A DNA stretch of 64,000 nucleotides from Bog-473 sp963781955 (GTDB lineage: Bacteria > Actinomycetota > Acidimicrobiia > Acidimicrobiales > RAAP-2): the NCBI GenBank assembly GCA_963781955.1, contig CAWAHU010000002.1, forward strand, positions 682,001-746,000. Reading direction: 5' to 3'. The translations under genes were made by a program, and so were the position numbers. The notes beneath the pieces are model-generated. The model searched no databases and was not told the DNA's origin. It saw only the letters and a program-made list of their open reading frames with translations. Of this stretch, positions 1-9,850 are shown piece by piece. The first letter of the stretch is position 1, and the number at the start of each line of letters is the position of its first letter.

Positions 1-1
1 C

Positions 2-1237
2 CGGACGCGCATCGTCGTGCGCCGGCCCACCGACCCGGCGCGGTTCAGTGGCACCGTGGTCCTCGAGTGGCACAACGTCTCGGCCGGCATCGATGCCGCG
101 CCGGACTGGACGTTCACGCACCGCCACCTGGCGGCCCGGGGGCACGCCTGGGTGGGCGTCTCGGCGCAGAAGGTGGGTATCGACGGCGGAGGCTTCACCG
201 AGGGCATGCACCTCAAGATCCTCGACGCCGCCCGCTACGGCGGGCTGGTGCACCCCGGCGACGCCTGGTCGTTCGACATCTTCACCCAGGTCGGCAGGTT
301 GCTGCGGCGGCCCGGGTCCGAGAACCCGCTGCGGGGCCTGGAGCCGACGCAGCTGCTCGCCGTCGGCGAGTCGCAGTCCGCAGCCTGCCTGGTCACCTAT
401 GTCAACGCGGTGGACCCGCACGCCCGCACGTTCGACGGGTACCTCGTGCACGGACGGCCCGGTGCGGGCGTGGCCATCGACGGCGTGTTCACGCCCTCCC
501 GTCTCGTCGAGGGGCTCGAGGCGACGCGTCAGGCGATCGCGTCGCGCGGTGAGCGCGTCCGCGACGACGCCCGTGTGCCCGTGCTCGTGTTGCAGAGCGA
601 GACGGACGTGATCCTCCTCGGCGGCGGGCTGGCGGCGCAGCCGGACTCGGCGCACATCCGGGTCTGGGAGATCGCGGGCGCGGCCCACGCCGACACGTAC
701 ACGGTGCGCGGCGGGCGGGCCGACGACGGGACGCTCAGCCCCGCGCACCTGGCCCATCTCCTGCGGCCGCGGACCGACCTCGTCATGGGCCAGACCGAGC
801 GGCCCATCAACGCGGGCCCACAGCAGCACTACGTGTCCCACGCCGCGGTGGCCCACCTGGCGCGCTGGGCGGCGGGCGGAGAGCCGCCGCCCTCCGCCCC
901 GCGGCTCGAGGTGGACGGCGAGGGGATCGGGTTCCAGCTCGATGCGCGGGGCATCGCGCGCGGCGGCGTCCGCACGCCGTGGGTGGACGTGCCGACGGCA
1001 GTGCTGGCGGGTCTCGGCCAGGACGGGGAGTACTTCTTCTCGGTCCTCTTCGGGTGCACGGATCCCTATGACGACGCCACGCTCGCTTCGCTCTACCCAG
1101 GGGGCCGGGCCGAGTACCTGGACGGATTCGCGGCGTCGCTCGACGAGTGCATCGCAGCTGGCTTCCTTCTGGCCGAGGACCGCGATGAGATCATCGGTGT
1201 GGCCGCGGCATCGTACCGGTTGGAGCCGGCCGGCTAG
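2..1237 (+). CDS. alpha/beta hydrolase domain-containing protein, 5' end cut by window edge
   Basis: The reading frame is open from the first base, and residues before the GTG at 17 (RTRIVVRRP) fit the family, so the true start lies outside the window. About 410 residues are visible. The segment WHNVS near the N-terminus and the nucleophile region GESQSA (near residue 120) resemble the large secreted/cytosolic 'alpha/beta hydrolase domain' family. AGAAHADTY further on supplies a likely catalytic His. No substrate can be assigned. The stop overlaps by 4 bases the stop of the convergent SDR gene. The family call rests on motif recognition only. Confidence 0.8.
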   Translation, partial: RTRIVVRRPTDPARFSGTVVLEWHNVSAGIDAAPDWTFTHRHLAARGHAWVGVSAQKVGIDGGGFTEGMHLKILDAARYGGLVHPGDAWSFDIFTQVGRLLRRPGSENPLRGLEPTQLLAVGESQSAACLVTYVNAVDPHARTFDGYLVHGRPGAGVAIDGVFTPSRLVEGLEATRQAIASRGERVRDDARVPVLVLQSETDVILLGGGLAAQPDSAHIRVWEIAGAAHADTYTVRGGRADDGTLSPAHLAHLLRPRTDLVMGQTERPINAGPQQHYVSHAAVAHLARWAAGGEPPPSAPRLEVDGEGIGFQLDARGIARGGVRTPWVDVPTAVLAGLGQDGEYFFSVLFGCTDPYDDATLASLYPGGRAEYLDGFAASLDECIAAGFLLAEDRDEIIGVAAASYRLEPAG

Positions 1238-1998
1238 AAGCTGCGCACGTGCACGGTGTCGAGCCGCTGGGCCCGGGGCCTGGTGGCGATGAACACGTGC
1301 ACGTTGCCGATGTCGTCGACGCTCTGCCCCTCATAGCGGCCGATCACCTCGGCCAGCAGACCGCGCTCGTTCCACATCTCGTACGCCGCCTGCGCGTGCT
1401 CAGGGTCCCAGGCGAAGTCCGACGTGCCGACGCCGGCGCCGGCGGCCGTGCCCTGCACGACCGTGGTCACCCGGATGTCGTCGTCGCGCACCTCCTGGGC
1501 GAGCACCCGCCCGAAGGCCTCGAGCGCAGCCTTGGTCGAAACGTACATCGACAGCATGGGGAACGGATGCAGCGTCGACTCACTCGAGGTGTTGATGATG
1601 TCGCCGCCGCCCGCGGCGCGCAGCAGCGGGATGGCCGCGCGCGATGCGTACACCGGCCCGAGGAAGTTGGTGGCCAGCTGTCGCTCGATGTCCTCATCGG
1701 TGATGTGCTCGACGGCGCAGGGCCGATAGACCGCGGCGTGGTTGATGAGCACGTCGATCTTGCCGAAGCGCTCGGCCACCGTTGCGAAGGCGGCGCGCAC
1801 CGAGTTGGGGTCGCCCACGTCACAGGTGACCGGCACGACGGCGTCACCGAATTCGACGGCGACCTCCTCGAGGCGCTCCCTGCCGCGCGCCAGCATCACC
1901 ACCGTGGCCCCCTCGGCGACGAAACGCCGGACGATGCCGACTCCCGACCCGCTCGAGGCGCCCGAGACCACCGCCACCTTGCCGTCGAGTGCACCCAT
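1234..1998 (-). CDS. SDR family NAD(P)-dependent oxidoreductase
   Basis: A 254-residue protein with the classical short-chain dehydrogenase layout: GASSGSGVG dinucleotide-binding loop near the N-terminus, a variant of the NNAG motif (INHAAVY), catalytic Ser in NTSSES and catalytic YVSTK. It is expected to be a soluble alcohol/ketone oxidoreductase; the substrate is unknown. The C-terminal half (QGTAAGAGVG onward) departs from the usual PG loop, so it belongs to a divergent subgroup. It converges on the hydrolase before it, their stops overlapping by 4 bases. Confidence 0.88.
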   Translation of the reverse strand: MGALDGKVAVVSGASSGSGVGIVRRFVAEGATVVMLARGRERLEEVAVEFGDAVVPVTCDVGDPNSVRAAFATVAERFGKIDVLINHAAVYRPCAVEHITDEDIERQLATNFLGPVYASRAAIPLLRAAGGGDIINTSSESTLHPFPMLSMYVSTKAALEAFGRVLAQEVRDDDIRVTTVVQGTAAGAGVGTSDFAWDPEHAQAAYEMWNERGLLAEVIGRYEGQSVDDIGNVHVFIATRPRAQRLDTVHVRSF

Positions 1999-2232
1999 TC
2001 CTTCAGCCCCCTGTCAGTGTCGTGGTTCGGTCGGAGTTCGGAGAAATACGGAGGGGTGACGATTCATTGCGATCATGTTGCGCTACCGTCATCGCCCGCA
2101 GCAGCGACGTGGCCGATCCCTTTTTGGGTCGTCGGTCCTTGGGGGAGGGTCGGCGGCCTGGTCACGGGGCTGCTGTCACACAGGGGGAACCGGGAACGGG
2201 GAGTCCTCCGGGGCTCCCCCTCCAGGCGACCA

Positions 2233-2266
2233 GGGACGGTCCGTCGCGCGGCGCGGCGACCGTCCC
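2233..2266 (-). terminator. terminator-like hairpin after the acyl-CoA synthetase gene
   Basis: A perfect 9-bp inverted repeat (GGGACGGTC / GACCGTCCC) with a 16-base GC-rich loop lies 22 bases past the stop of the minus-strand synthetase gene. No T-tract follows, so it is a hairpin of the GC-only kind common in high-GC Gram-positives rather than a canonical intrinsic terminator. Confidence 0.45.
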
Positions 2267-2287
2267 TGCGTCGCGCCACCACCGGCC

Positions 2288-3802
2288 TCAGGACGCGGCG
2301 CCGCCGGCCGGATTGGCCTCGGCCAGCTCTTCGCGCAGGACCCGGCGGAGCAGCTTGCCGGTGGGCGAGTAGGGGAGCTCGTCGCGGAACTCGACCACGC
2401 AGGGCGTCTTGGTGGAGCGGAGGCGCTCCTTGACCCAGGTCTGCAGCTCGGCCTCGGTGGCCTCCGCGCCCGGGTGCAGGACGACGACGGAGGCCACGGC
2501 CTCGCCCCACTCGGTGTCGGGGATGCCGATGACGGCGGCCTCGGCGACGGCGCGATGGGCCATGAGGACCTCCTCGATCTCACCCGGCGAGATGTTCTCC
2601 GCCCCGCGCACGATGACGTCGTCGAGGCGGCCCTCGACGAACAGAAAACCCTCGGCGTCGAACCAGCCGGCGTCGCGGGTGCGGAACCAGCCGTCGGGAG
2701 TCAGCACCGTGGTGCCCACGTACTCGCCGGCCACCTGTTCGCCGCGAACCCAGATCTCGCCCTTCTCGCCCGGCGCGAGCACCGAGTCGTCCTCGCCGCG
2801 CACCTCGACCTCGAGCGAGGGGAGCGGGCGGCCGACCGAGCCCAGCCGGCCGCGCACGGCCGGGTCGTCGCTGGCGAAGGCCTCGCGGTGGTCGTCGGGG
2901 GTGAGCATGGCGATGGTCGAGCTGGTCTCGGTCAGCCCGTAGGCGTTGACCAGGTCGACCTGGGGCATGTCGCGCAGCGTGCGCTCGACGAGCTCGAGCG
3001 GCATGCGCCCGCCGCCGTAGGACAGGTGGCGCAGGGCCGGCAGCTGCGTGCCCGACTCCTCGATGGCGCCCAGGATGCGCCCGAGCATGGTGGGCACCAC
3101 CATGGCGTGGGTGATGTGCTCAGTCGCCGCGGTGCGGACCCACTCGGCCGCGTCGAACTGCGGCAGGTACATGATGCGCCGCCCGGCGTAGAGCGAGCTC
3201 AGGATCGCCGCCATGCCGGCGATGTGGTACGGCGGGACACAGATGAGTTGGGCCTCGTCGGGAGCGCAGCCGAGGAACTCGACGCTCGAGATGATGTAGG
3301 AGACCAGGTGGCGGTGGCGCAGAACCGCCGCCTTGGGCTCGGAGGTCGTCCCGCTGGTGAACAGCAGGACAGCGACCTCCTCGGGGTCGACGAAGGGGTG
3401 CTCGGCCTCGACCGGCTCGGCGATGGCCGCGGCCAGCTCGCCCTTGGTGATGACGTGCGCCGCCCCGCAGACGCCGAGGCGCTCCACCTCGTCGTCGTCG
3501 GCGATCATCATCCCGCCCGGCACCCGGGCCAGGATCCCCTTCAGCTGCTCGTCGGGGGCCCGGTAGTTGATGGGTGAGAACGAGATGCCGGCCAGCGCGG
3601 CCCCGAGGAGGGCGACGGGGAGCATGTCGGAGTTGACCCCGAAGTAGCCGACGACCTCGCTCCCGGTCTTCTCGAAGAACACGGCGGCCCGGCGGGCCCG
3701 CTCGAGGAGGTCGGCCGCGGCGATGCCGCCGTCGTGGGAGCCGAGGACGATGCGCTCGGGGTCACCTTCGGCCGCCATCTCCAGGAGCATGGCGATGTTC
3801 AC
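2288..3802 (-). CDS. AMP-binding acyl-CoA synthetase
   Basis: A 504-residue member of the ANL adenylate-forming superfamily. Core motifs in order: phosphate-binding loop FTSGTTSEPK, YGLTETSS, the hinge region GWFRTRDAGW...GRLDDVI, and the C-terminal catalytic lysine in YSPTGKLLRR. It should activate a carboxylic acid with ATP and CoA; chain length cannot be read from sequence. I chose the GTG at 3802 because a GGGAG ribosome site precedes it and conserved sequence begins there; an in-frame extension to 3871 would run into the small gene upstream. That gene ends 16 bases before this start, so the two are probably co-transcribed. Confidence 0.88.
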   Translation of the reverse strand: MNIAMLLEMAAEGDPERIVLGSHDGGIAAADLLERARRAAVFFEKTGSEVVGYFGVNSDMLPVALLGAALAGISFSPINYRAPDEQLKGILARVPGGMMIADDDEVERLGVCGAAHVITKGELAAAIAEPVEAEHPFVDPEEVAVLLFTSGTTSEPKAAVLRHRHLVSYIISSVEFLGCAPDEAQLICVPPYHIAGMAAILSSLYAGRRIMYLPQFDAAEWVRTAATEHITHAMVVPTMLGRILGAIEESGTQLPALRHLSYGGGRMPLELVERTLRDMPQVDLVNAYGLTETSSTIAMLTPDDHREAFASDDPAVRGRLGSVGRPLPSLEVEVRGEDDSVLAPGEKGEIWVRGEQVAGEYVGTTVLTPDGWFRTRDAGWFDAEGFLFVEGRLDDVIVRGAENISPGEIEEVLMAHRAVAEAAVIGIPDTEWGEAVASVVVLHPGAEATEAELQTWVKERLRSTKTPCVVEFRDELPYSPTGKLLRRVLREELAEANPAGGAAS

Positions 3803-3818
3803 GAGCGGGCTCCCCCGT

Positions 3819-4130
3819 TCAGTCCGAGGCGGGCAGCGGCTTGGCGCCCTTGATCTCGAGGACGGTCTCACCCACCGAGAGCGAGCCTTCGCCTGGCTTG
3901 GAGCACAGCAACTCGAGCCCCATCTCGTCGTCCGCGTAGCGCTTGCCCAGCTGGGTGCCGCCTTCGAACCCGGACTCGACGCTCAGGGACTCCACCTCGC
4001 CGCTGGCGGCCGCCAGGGGGTGCCCGCCGCAACGCAGGTCGACGGGGTCGGCCGGCGCCTTCACCACCACCACCTCGCAGGCGTCCGTCTGGCTCTTCAA
4101 CCTCATCCCCGCCTTCAACTGGATCGCCAC
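3819..4130 (-). CDS. small conserved protein upstream of the acyl-CoA synthetase (unknown function)
   Basis: A 103-residue protein with no membrane segment. The N-terminal half reads like a short beta-rich unit (TDACEVVVVKAP) followed by VDLRCGGHPL; three cysteines are at about 18, 34 and 80. I know similar short proteins beside acyl-CoA synthetases in actinobacteria but cannot name a function. Its tight placement before the synthetase suggests an accessory role in the same pathway, which is inference. Confidence 0.65.
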   Translation of the reverse strand: MAIQLKAGMRLKSQTDACEVVVVKAPADPVDLRCGGHPLAAASGEVESLSVESGFEGGTQLGKRYADDEMGLELLCSKPGEGSLSVGETVLEIKGAKPLPASD

Positions 4131-4222
4131 TGCTCGTCCTTCCTCCTGCGTGTCCCGGCCGCGCCCGGCGGCCTCCGTCGCTCTCGCTGTGAAAGAAGGA
4201 TCTTACGCCGCCGACGAAACCC

Positions 4223-4261
4223 CCCGTCCGGGCCCGGCACCAGGGGATCCGCCGGGACGGG
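4223..4261 (-). terminator. terminator-like hairpin after the LLM operon
   Basis: A 7-bp inverted repeat (CCCGTCC / GGACGGG) flanks a 25-base GC-rich loop, 29 bases past the minus-strand stop at 4290. It could end the PIG-L/PhyH/LLM transcript. No T-run is present. Confidence 0.35.
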
Positions 4262-4289
4262 CCGCGTTGGACGGGCCCGGCGCGCCGGG

Positions 4290-5369
4290 TCAGGCCGAGG
4301 CGGTGACCACCCGGCGGGCCAGCGCGCCCCAGTTCTCGAAGGCGGCAGGGTCGCGCACGACGTCGTGCCCGGTGAAGTAGCTGACCACCCGGGTGGCCAT
4401 GCCGCCGTACTTGGCCACGATGGCGTCGGGCAGATCGTCCCAGCTGCCCTCGGTGACGAAGTGCTCGAGCAGGTCGTCACCGATCACCGCCGCCATGCCG
4501 GGGATGTCCCCCACCTTCTGGCGCTCGCGGATGCGCTCCGTCGTGCCCTCCCGGTCCAGCTGCTCGAAGATGAAGGCGTAGTTGGGCGTCGAGCCGTAGA
4601 AGGCCACCTGCATGCGGGCCATCTCGCGCCACGAGTGCCGCTCGACGTCGGTGTCGCCGGCGACGATGAACGCGGGCACGATCACCTCGAAGTCGTCGAG
4701 CGTGCGCCCCGAGCGGGCCGCGCCGGCCTCCAAGTTGGGCAGCGCCGTCTCGCGCAGGTAGGTCGGCGTGTTGAGCGGGTGGACGTGCACGCCATCGGCC
4801 ACCTCGCCGGCCATGCGGAGCATCCAGGGGTTGACGGCCGCGATGTCCACCGGCGGGTCGTCGACCTCGATCGGCCCGGGCGACCACATGGCCGGCAGGA
4901 GCGAGAGGTTGTAGTACTCGCCCTCGACGGCGAGGGGCGCCCCGTTGCGGAAGGACTCGAAGATCTGCTTCACGGCCAGGACGTACTCACGCAGGCGCGG
5001 GCCCGGCGGGTCGAACTCCGCCCCGTATCTCCGCTCGACGTGGGCGCGCACCTGGGCGCCGAGCCCGAGACGGAAGCGGCCGCCGCTGGCCTCGGCCAAC
5101 TCCCAGGCCGTCGACGCGGTGACCATCGGGCTGCGGGGGAAGGCCACGGCGATCCCCGTCATCACGTCGATGTCCGCCGCCAGTACCAGCGCGCCGCAGG
5201 TGAGGTAGGCGGTGCGCCCGGCCTCGGTGACCACCAACCCCGACAGGCCGGCGTCCGCCGCCAGGGCCCCGAGCTCGGCGGCCCGGGGCAGGGGCTGGGC
5301 GCCGAGCATGGCGTCGAACTTCAACGCGTTGGTGACGCGGCCGGAGGGGGTGGGGTTGTCGGCGCTCAC
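4290..5369 (-). CDS. LLM class (luciferase-like) F420-dependent oxidoreductase
   Basis: A 359-residue TIM-barrel flavin/F420 oxidoreductase. Recognisable pieces are AVAFPRSP, the SGGRFRLGLG strand, VDIAAVNPWMLRMAGEVADGV and a C-terminal helical tail. Such proteins in actinobacteria usually take F420H2; the substrate is unknown. The start is the GTG at 5369, which overlaps the TGA of the upstream dioxygenase gene as GTGA, indicating translational coupling. A longer in-frame opening upstream is only the antisense/off-frame shadow of the dioxygenase. It is the last gene of a three-gene operon. Confidence 0.85.
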   Translation of the reverse strand: MSADNPTPSGRVTNALKFDAMLGAQPLPRAAELGALAADAGLSGLVVTEAGRTAYLTCGALVLAADIDVMTGIAVAFPRSPMVTASTAWELAEASGGRFRLGLGAQVRAHVERRYGAEFDPPGPRLREYVLAVKQIFESFRNGAPLAVEGEYYNLSLLPAMWSPGPIEVDDPPVDIAAVNPWMLRMAGEVADGVHVHPLNTPTYLRETALPNLEAGAARSGRTLDDFEVIVPAFIVAGDTDVERHSWREMARMQVAFYGSTPNYAFIFEQLDREGTTERIRERQKVGDIPGMAAVIGDDLLEHFVTEGSWDDLPDAIVAKYGGMATRVVSYFTGHDVVRDPAAFENWGALARRVVTASA

Positions 5370-6199
5370 CGCATCGGCTCCGCAGGCGGGTCGGGCAGGA
5401 CGCCGGCCGGCCGGGGCCAGGCGACCGGGGTGACGTCGCTGGCGATCAGCTCGCCCAGGGCGATGCCGGCGCGTTCGACCGAGGGGTGGGGGTAGGCGCC
5501 GGGACCCTTGGTGCAGCCGTCGGCGAGGTAGATGACCGTGTGCACCCGCCGGACCGTAGTGGTCGTGTTCGGCGCGGCCAAATGGAAGGTGAGCCCGTGG
5601 TGGAAGGCCACCGCGCCCGGGGGTACCTCGACGTAGACGGGCTCGATCCCAGCCAGCTCGGGACGGGCCAGGGGGTCGGGGTCGTCGTCGCCGCCGAAGA
5701 AGATGTCCACGAACTCGCGCAACCCGCTGCGGTGGCTGCCGGGCAGGTAGCCCATGGCGCCGCTCTCGAGCGTGGAGCCGTCGAAGGGGATCCACGCGGT
5801 GACCGTGTCGGTCTCGACGATGGGCCAGTACGCGTGGTCCTGGTGCGGGTCGGTGCGCCGGCCGCCCGGCTCCTTGTAGAGCGCCTGGTCGTGCCAGAGG
5901 CGCACGGCACCGACGCCCAGGAGGCGGGTCGCCGCCTCGCCGATCAGCGGGTGGAAGGTGAGGGGCCTGACCTCAGGGGAGTCCTCCCAGAGGTTCTGGC
6001 ACTGCGTGAAGGACTGCTCGTATCGGGACTTCTGGGCCAAGGTGCGGCTGTCGTGGCGCGATCGCCGGGCCACGGCCTCGTCTACGGCGGCGCCGTAGCG
6101 CTCGAGCTCGGCGCCGCTCAGGAGGTCGGGCACCACCACGAAGCCGTCACGGTGAAAGGAGTCCTCCAGGGCCGGCGTCACCGTCGCGACGCCGCTCAC
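5366..6199 (-). CDS. phytanoyl-CoA dioxygenase (PhyH) family protein
   Basis: A 277-residue Fe(II)/2-oxoglutarate dioxygenase of the PhyH family. The metal-binding HxD is visible in DPHQDHAYW, and the distal His and the 2-oxoglutarate-binding Arg lie in the FHHGLTFHLA...VRRVHT stretch. It should hydroxylate a small organic substrate or lipid using oxygen and 2-oxoglutarate. It starts with GTG at 6199, overlapping the stop of the PIG-L gene (GTGA), and ends overlapping the LLM start. The three are therefore one coupled unit. Confidence 0.87.
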   Translation of the reverse strand: MSGVATVTPALEDSFHRDGFVVVPDLLSGAELERYGAAVDEAVARRSRHDSRTLAQKSRYEQSFTQCQNLWEDSPEVRPLTFHPLIGEAATRLLGVGAVRLWHDQALYKEPGGRRTDPHQDHAYWPIVETDTVTAWIPFDGSTLESGAMGYLPGSHRSGLREFVDIFFGGDDDPDPLARPELAGIEPVYVEVPPGAVAFHHGLTFHLAAPNTTTTVRRVHTVIYLADGCTKGPGAYPHPSVERAGIALGELIASDVTPVAWPRPAGVLPDPPAEPMR

Positions 6200-7083
6200 G
6201 GCTTCGGTGCGTCTCCGTGCACCGTGTCTCCCTGAACCTCACGGATGCGGCCGACCAGCTCGTGCACGCTCGGCGCGGTGACCCACGGGGTCAGGTCGAG
6301 GTCGTAGAGCGTCGTGGGCTCGGGCCCCTGGTCGAGGAAGTGCCCCTCGGAGGCCATGAAGCGGCCGTCGAGGAGGCGCACCTCGGTGAGGAGATCGGCG
6401 TAGGGCAGCGTGGTGGCCGCCGGGGCGCCGAAGCCGAAGACGCGCTCGGAGCCCATGATGGCGCTGCAGGCGGCCCGGCCGGCGAGATACGGCCGGTAGT
6501 CGTTGCGCTCGAGCTCGCCCGCGTAGGCGTCGAGGACGTGCATGGCCCGGTCGAGCACGGACTGTTCGTAGGGGTGGAACACGTTGGGTGCGGGCAGGTC
6601 GCCCCACACGCCCCACATCCACCAACGCACCGTGTCGGGCAGCGCGTCCAGGGCCCGCTGCACGCCGCGCCCGACCGCTTCGTGCCCGTGGTGGACGTCG
6701 TGCGGGGAGGGGGAGACGACGATGGAGGCCTGGTGGGCCTCGACGACGGCCGGGAGCTCGGTGGCGACCCGGTTCGCCGCGGCCGCCAGGTCGCCGTCGA
6801 GGTCGAGGTCGAGGGGAGGGTCGAGGAAGACGGGCACGAAGCCGGCCCGGGTCGAGGCTTCCTCGGCCTCGGCCCGCCGCCGGGCCCACTGCGACTCGAA
6901 GCCCAGGCTGGCGACGACGCTGACGATGGTCCAGCCCCGGTCGAGCAGGTGGAGGAGGGCGCCGGGGCAGCCGACGGCCTCGTCGTCGGGGTGGGGGGCG
7001 ACGTGGACGAGGGCCGGTGCCACGGGGTGCAGGTTAGGCCGGGTCCTTCGCCCCTGGAGCAGGGACGCGGCCAGGGGGACCAT
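6196..7083 (-). CDS. PIG-L family deacetylase
   Basis: Up to 295 residues. The zinc-binding signature of PIG-L/LmbE deacetylases is clear: HVAPHPDDEAVG near the N-terminus and PSPHDVHHGHEAVG in the middle. The family removes acetyl groups from N-acetyl-glucosaminyl compounds, including mycothiol and conjugate pathways. The ATG at 7083 gives the longest protein, but a GTG at 7023 places the start 6 residues before the HPDD motif, which is typical; the start is unresolved. It heads the coupled operon with PhyH and LLM and is divergent from the P-type ATPase, whose start is only about 10-70 bases away. Confidence 0.84.
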   Translation of the reverse strand: MVPLAASLLQGRRTRPNLHPVAPALVHVAPHPDDEAVGCPGALLHLLDRGWTIVSVVASLGFESQWARRRAEAEEASTRAGFVPVFLDPPLDLDLDGDLAAAANRVATELPAVVEAHQASIVVSPSPHDVHHGHEAVGRGVQRALDALPDTVRWWMWGVWGDLPAPNVFHPYEQSVLDRAMHVLDAYAGELERNDYRPYLAGRAACSAIMGSERVFGFGAPAATTLPYADLLTEVRLLDGRFMASEGHFLDQGPEPTTLYDLDLTPWVTAPSVHELVGRIREVQGDTVHGDAPKP

Positions 7084-7092
7084 GATGAAGTC

Positions 7093-9850
7093 ATGAGCAC
7101 GGTGGCGCCCGAGGCGGCGAGGTCCTGGTACGCCGTCGAGGTCCCGGCCGTGGTGGCCGCCCTGGGCGGTGACGCCGAGCAGGGCTTGCGCGCCACCGAG
7201 GCAGCCTCCCGGCTGTCGCGCTTCGGGCCCAACGAGATCGCCGAGGAGAAGCCGCCGTCCATGTGGGCGATCGCGGCAGGCCAGCTGCGCGACCCGATGA
7301 ACATCATGCTCATCGCGGTGACGGTGGTGAGCCTGCTCATCGGCCAGTTCTCCACCGCGTTCATCGTGTTCCTGCTGATCGTGCTCAACCTGACGCTGGG
7401 CACCCGCCAGGAGCTGAAGGCCCGGGCCAGCGTCGACGCGCTCTCCCGCATGCAGGTGCCCCAGGCCAAAGTGGTGCGCGACGGCGCGGTGGCGCTCGTC
7501 CCCGCCGTCGACCTGGTCCCCGGCGACCTGGTGCAGCTCGAGGCCGGCGACATCGTCCCGGCCGACGGCCGCGTCGTCTCCTCGGCCACACTCGAGACGC
7601 AGGAGGCGGCGCTCACCGGAGAGTCGGCCCCGGTGTCCAAGGACGCGCGCACGCTGCCGGCCGGTGACGTGGCCCTGGGCGACCGCACCAACATGGCCTT
7701 CCAGAACACATCGGTGACGCGGGGCACGGCGACGATCCTGGTCACGGCCACCGGCATGGAGACCCAGATGGGCCAGATCGCCACCATGCTGAGCTCGGTC
7801 ACCCGGACGCGCTCGCCGCTGCAGCGCGAGCTGGACTCGCTCACCAAGGTGCTGGCCGTCATCGCCTGGTCGGCCGTGGCCTTCATCTTCGTGGTGGGCC
7901 TGGCCCGGGGCGTGCCGGCCAAGCAGCTGTTCTTCTTGGGCACGGCCATGGCGATCTCGGCCATCCCGACCGGCCTGCCCGCCTTTGTCTCGGGCCTCTT
8001 GTCGATGGGAGCCAAGCAACTCGCCGAGGCCAAGGCGGTGGTGAAGAACCTCAACGACGTCGAGACGCTGGGGGCGACGAGCGCCATCAACACCGACAAG
8101 ACGGGGACACTCACGCTGAACCAGATGATGGTCTCGACCATCTACGCCGACGGCGCTTGGTTCGGGGTCGAGGGGGAGGGCTACGCCAAGACGGGCGAGA
8201 TCAAGGCGGTGGCCGCCGTCCCGGTGCCCGACTTCACCCGCCTGGCCCTCGGACTCTGCCTGTGCAGCGACGCCACGGTGAGCGACGCCGGCGCCGTGGT
8301 CGGCGACCCCACCGAGGCGGCGCTGGTGGTGCTGGCGGCCAAGCTCGGCGTCGACGCCGACGAGACCCGGCGGGCCTACGCCCGACTGGCCGAGGTGCCC
8401 TTCGACTCGGACTACAAGTTCATGGCCACGTACCACCGCGTCACCGTCGACTCCGAGGAGGTCGTGATCGAGCTGGTGAAGGGGGCACCCGACGTCGTGG
8501 TCTCACGCTGCCGGGAGGCCGGGGGCCCGTTCAGCGGCGCGCAGGTCCCGATCGCCGACGCCCGGGCCGGCCTCGATGCGGCCAACGAGCGCATGGGTGA
8601 GCACGGGCTGCGTGTGCTGGCCTTCGCGGCGCGGGTGGTGGCCGACGACGAGCTGGCGACCATGCGTGACGATCCCATGGCGCTGACGACCAGGCTGGCC
8701 TTCGTCGGCATGGTGGGCATCATCGACCCTTTGCGCCCCGAGGCCAAGGACGCCGTGCACACGGCGCTCGACGCGGGCATCGACGTGCGCATGATCACCG
8801 GGGACCACGCCGTGACCGCGACGGCCATCGGCGAGTCGCTCGGCCTCGGCCCGGGTGCCATCAGCGGCGGCGAGCTGCAGGCGCTCTCCGACGAGGAGCT
8901 GGTGCGCCGGTTGCCCGCGCTGCACGTGTTCGGCCGGGTATCGCCCGAGGACAAGCTGCGGCTGGCCCGGGCCATGCAGCAGCAGGGACTGATCGTGGCC
9001 ATGACGGGCGACGCCGTGAACGACGCCGCCGCGCTCAAGCAGGCCGACATCGGCGTGGCCATGGGCAGCGGCAGCGAGGTCACCAAGCAGGCGGCCCGCA
9101 TGATCCTCACCGACGACAACTTCGGCACGCTGGTGCACGCGGTCGAGATCGGCCGGCGCGTGTACGAGAAGATCGTCTCCTACGTGCGCTACCAGATGAC
9201 CCAGCTGCTGGCGCTGGTCATCCTCTTCGTGGTGGCCACCGCGTTCAACGTGAACGACGGCGTGGCGCTCACGCCGTCGATGGTGCTGTACCTCTTGTTC
9301 TTCATGACCAGCGCGGGCGTGGTGGTCATCGCCGTCGACCCGGGCAACCCCGACGTCATGACGCGCCCGCCGCGCGACCCGAAGGTCCCCATCACCAACC
9401 GCACCGCGGTGTTCTTGTGGATCCTCTACGGGGCGGTCCTCTTCGTGGGCGCCTTCATCCCGCTGGTGGCCGGGCCCGACAACCCGCATCCCGACCAGCC
9501 GAGCGCGGCGATGACCATGACCTTCGTGGTCATGGGCCTCGGCACCGTGTTCAACGCGCTGACCAACCGGCGCGACCCGGCCAGCGGGCTCGAGGTTCCC
9601 ATCCTCAAGGCGCTTGGCCATCTCGGTGTTCCCCGTCGTGATGCTGGTGCTCGGCACGCAGCTACCCTCGCTCCAGAGCGGGCTGGCCACCCAGGCACTG
9701 ACCGGGCGCCAGTGGTTGGCCTGCATCGGCCTCGCGCTTCTGCTCCCCGTCGTCGTGGAGGGGTCGAAGTGGGTCCGCCGGCGCAGAGCTCCACAGGGGC
9801 CGGCGCTGAGCATCGAGCGGGCGGTGACGGGCGTGAAGGGGGCGCGATGA
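7093..9850 (+). CDS. cation-translocating P-type ATPase (single frameshift near 9613)
   Basis: About 918 residues when one surplus base at about 9613 is skipped; downstream of that point the correct frame reads ALAISVFPVV and ends in a TGA that overlaps the next start. Domains in order: N-terminal cation-ATPase domain, TM pair, actuator domain with TGES (about residue 175), the TM4 motif IPTGLP, phosphorylation site DKTGTLT (D335), the nucleotide-binding KGAP, TGDHAVTA, TGDAVNDAAALK and a C-terminal block of TM segments. IPTGLP replaces the PEGLP of Ca2+ pumps and TGDAVND replaces TGDGVND, so ion specificity is not predictable. The last TM region lies after the frameshift, so a real frameshift would remove it. 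Confidence 0.85.

Noticed and set aside
1249..2433. Long plus-strand frame over the SDR gene
   Set aside because: Shadow of the minus-strand SDR; composition is His/Arg/Gly-rich with no domain.
6217..7092. Long plus-strand opening preceding and in frame with the P-type ATPase
   Set aside because: It is antisense to the PIG-L gene and has no domain; high GC keeps off-strand frames open.
9605..9620. Programmed frameshift in the P-type ATPase
   Set aside because: No slippery heptamer or downstream structure is evident, and unrelated genes in the window show similar single-base shifts.
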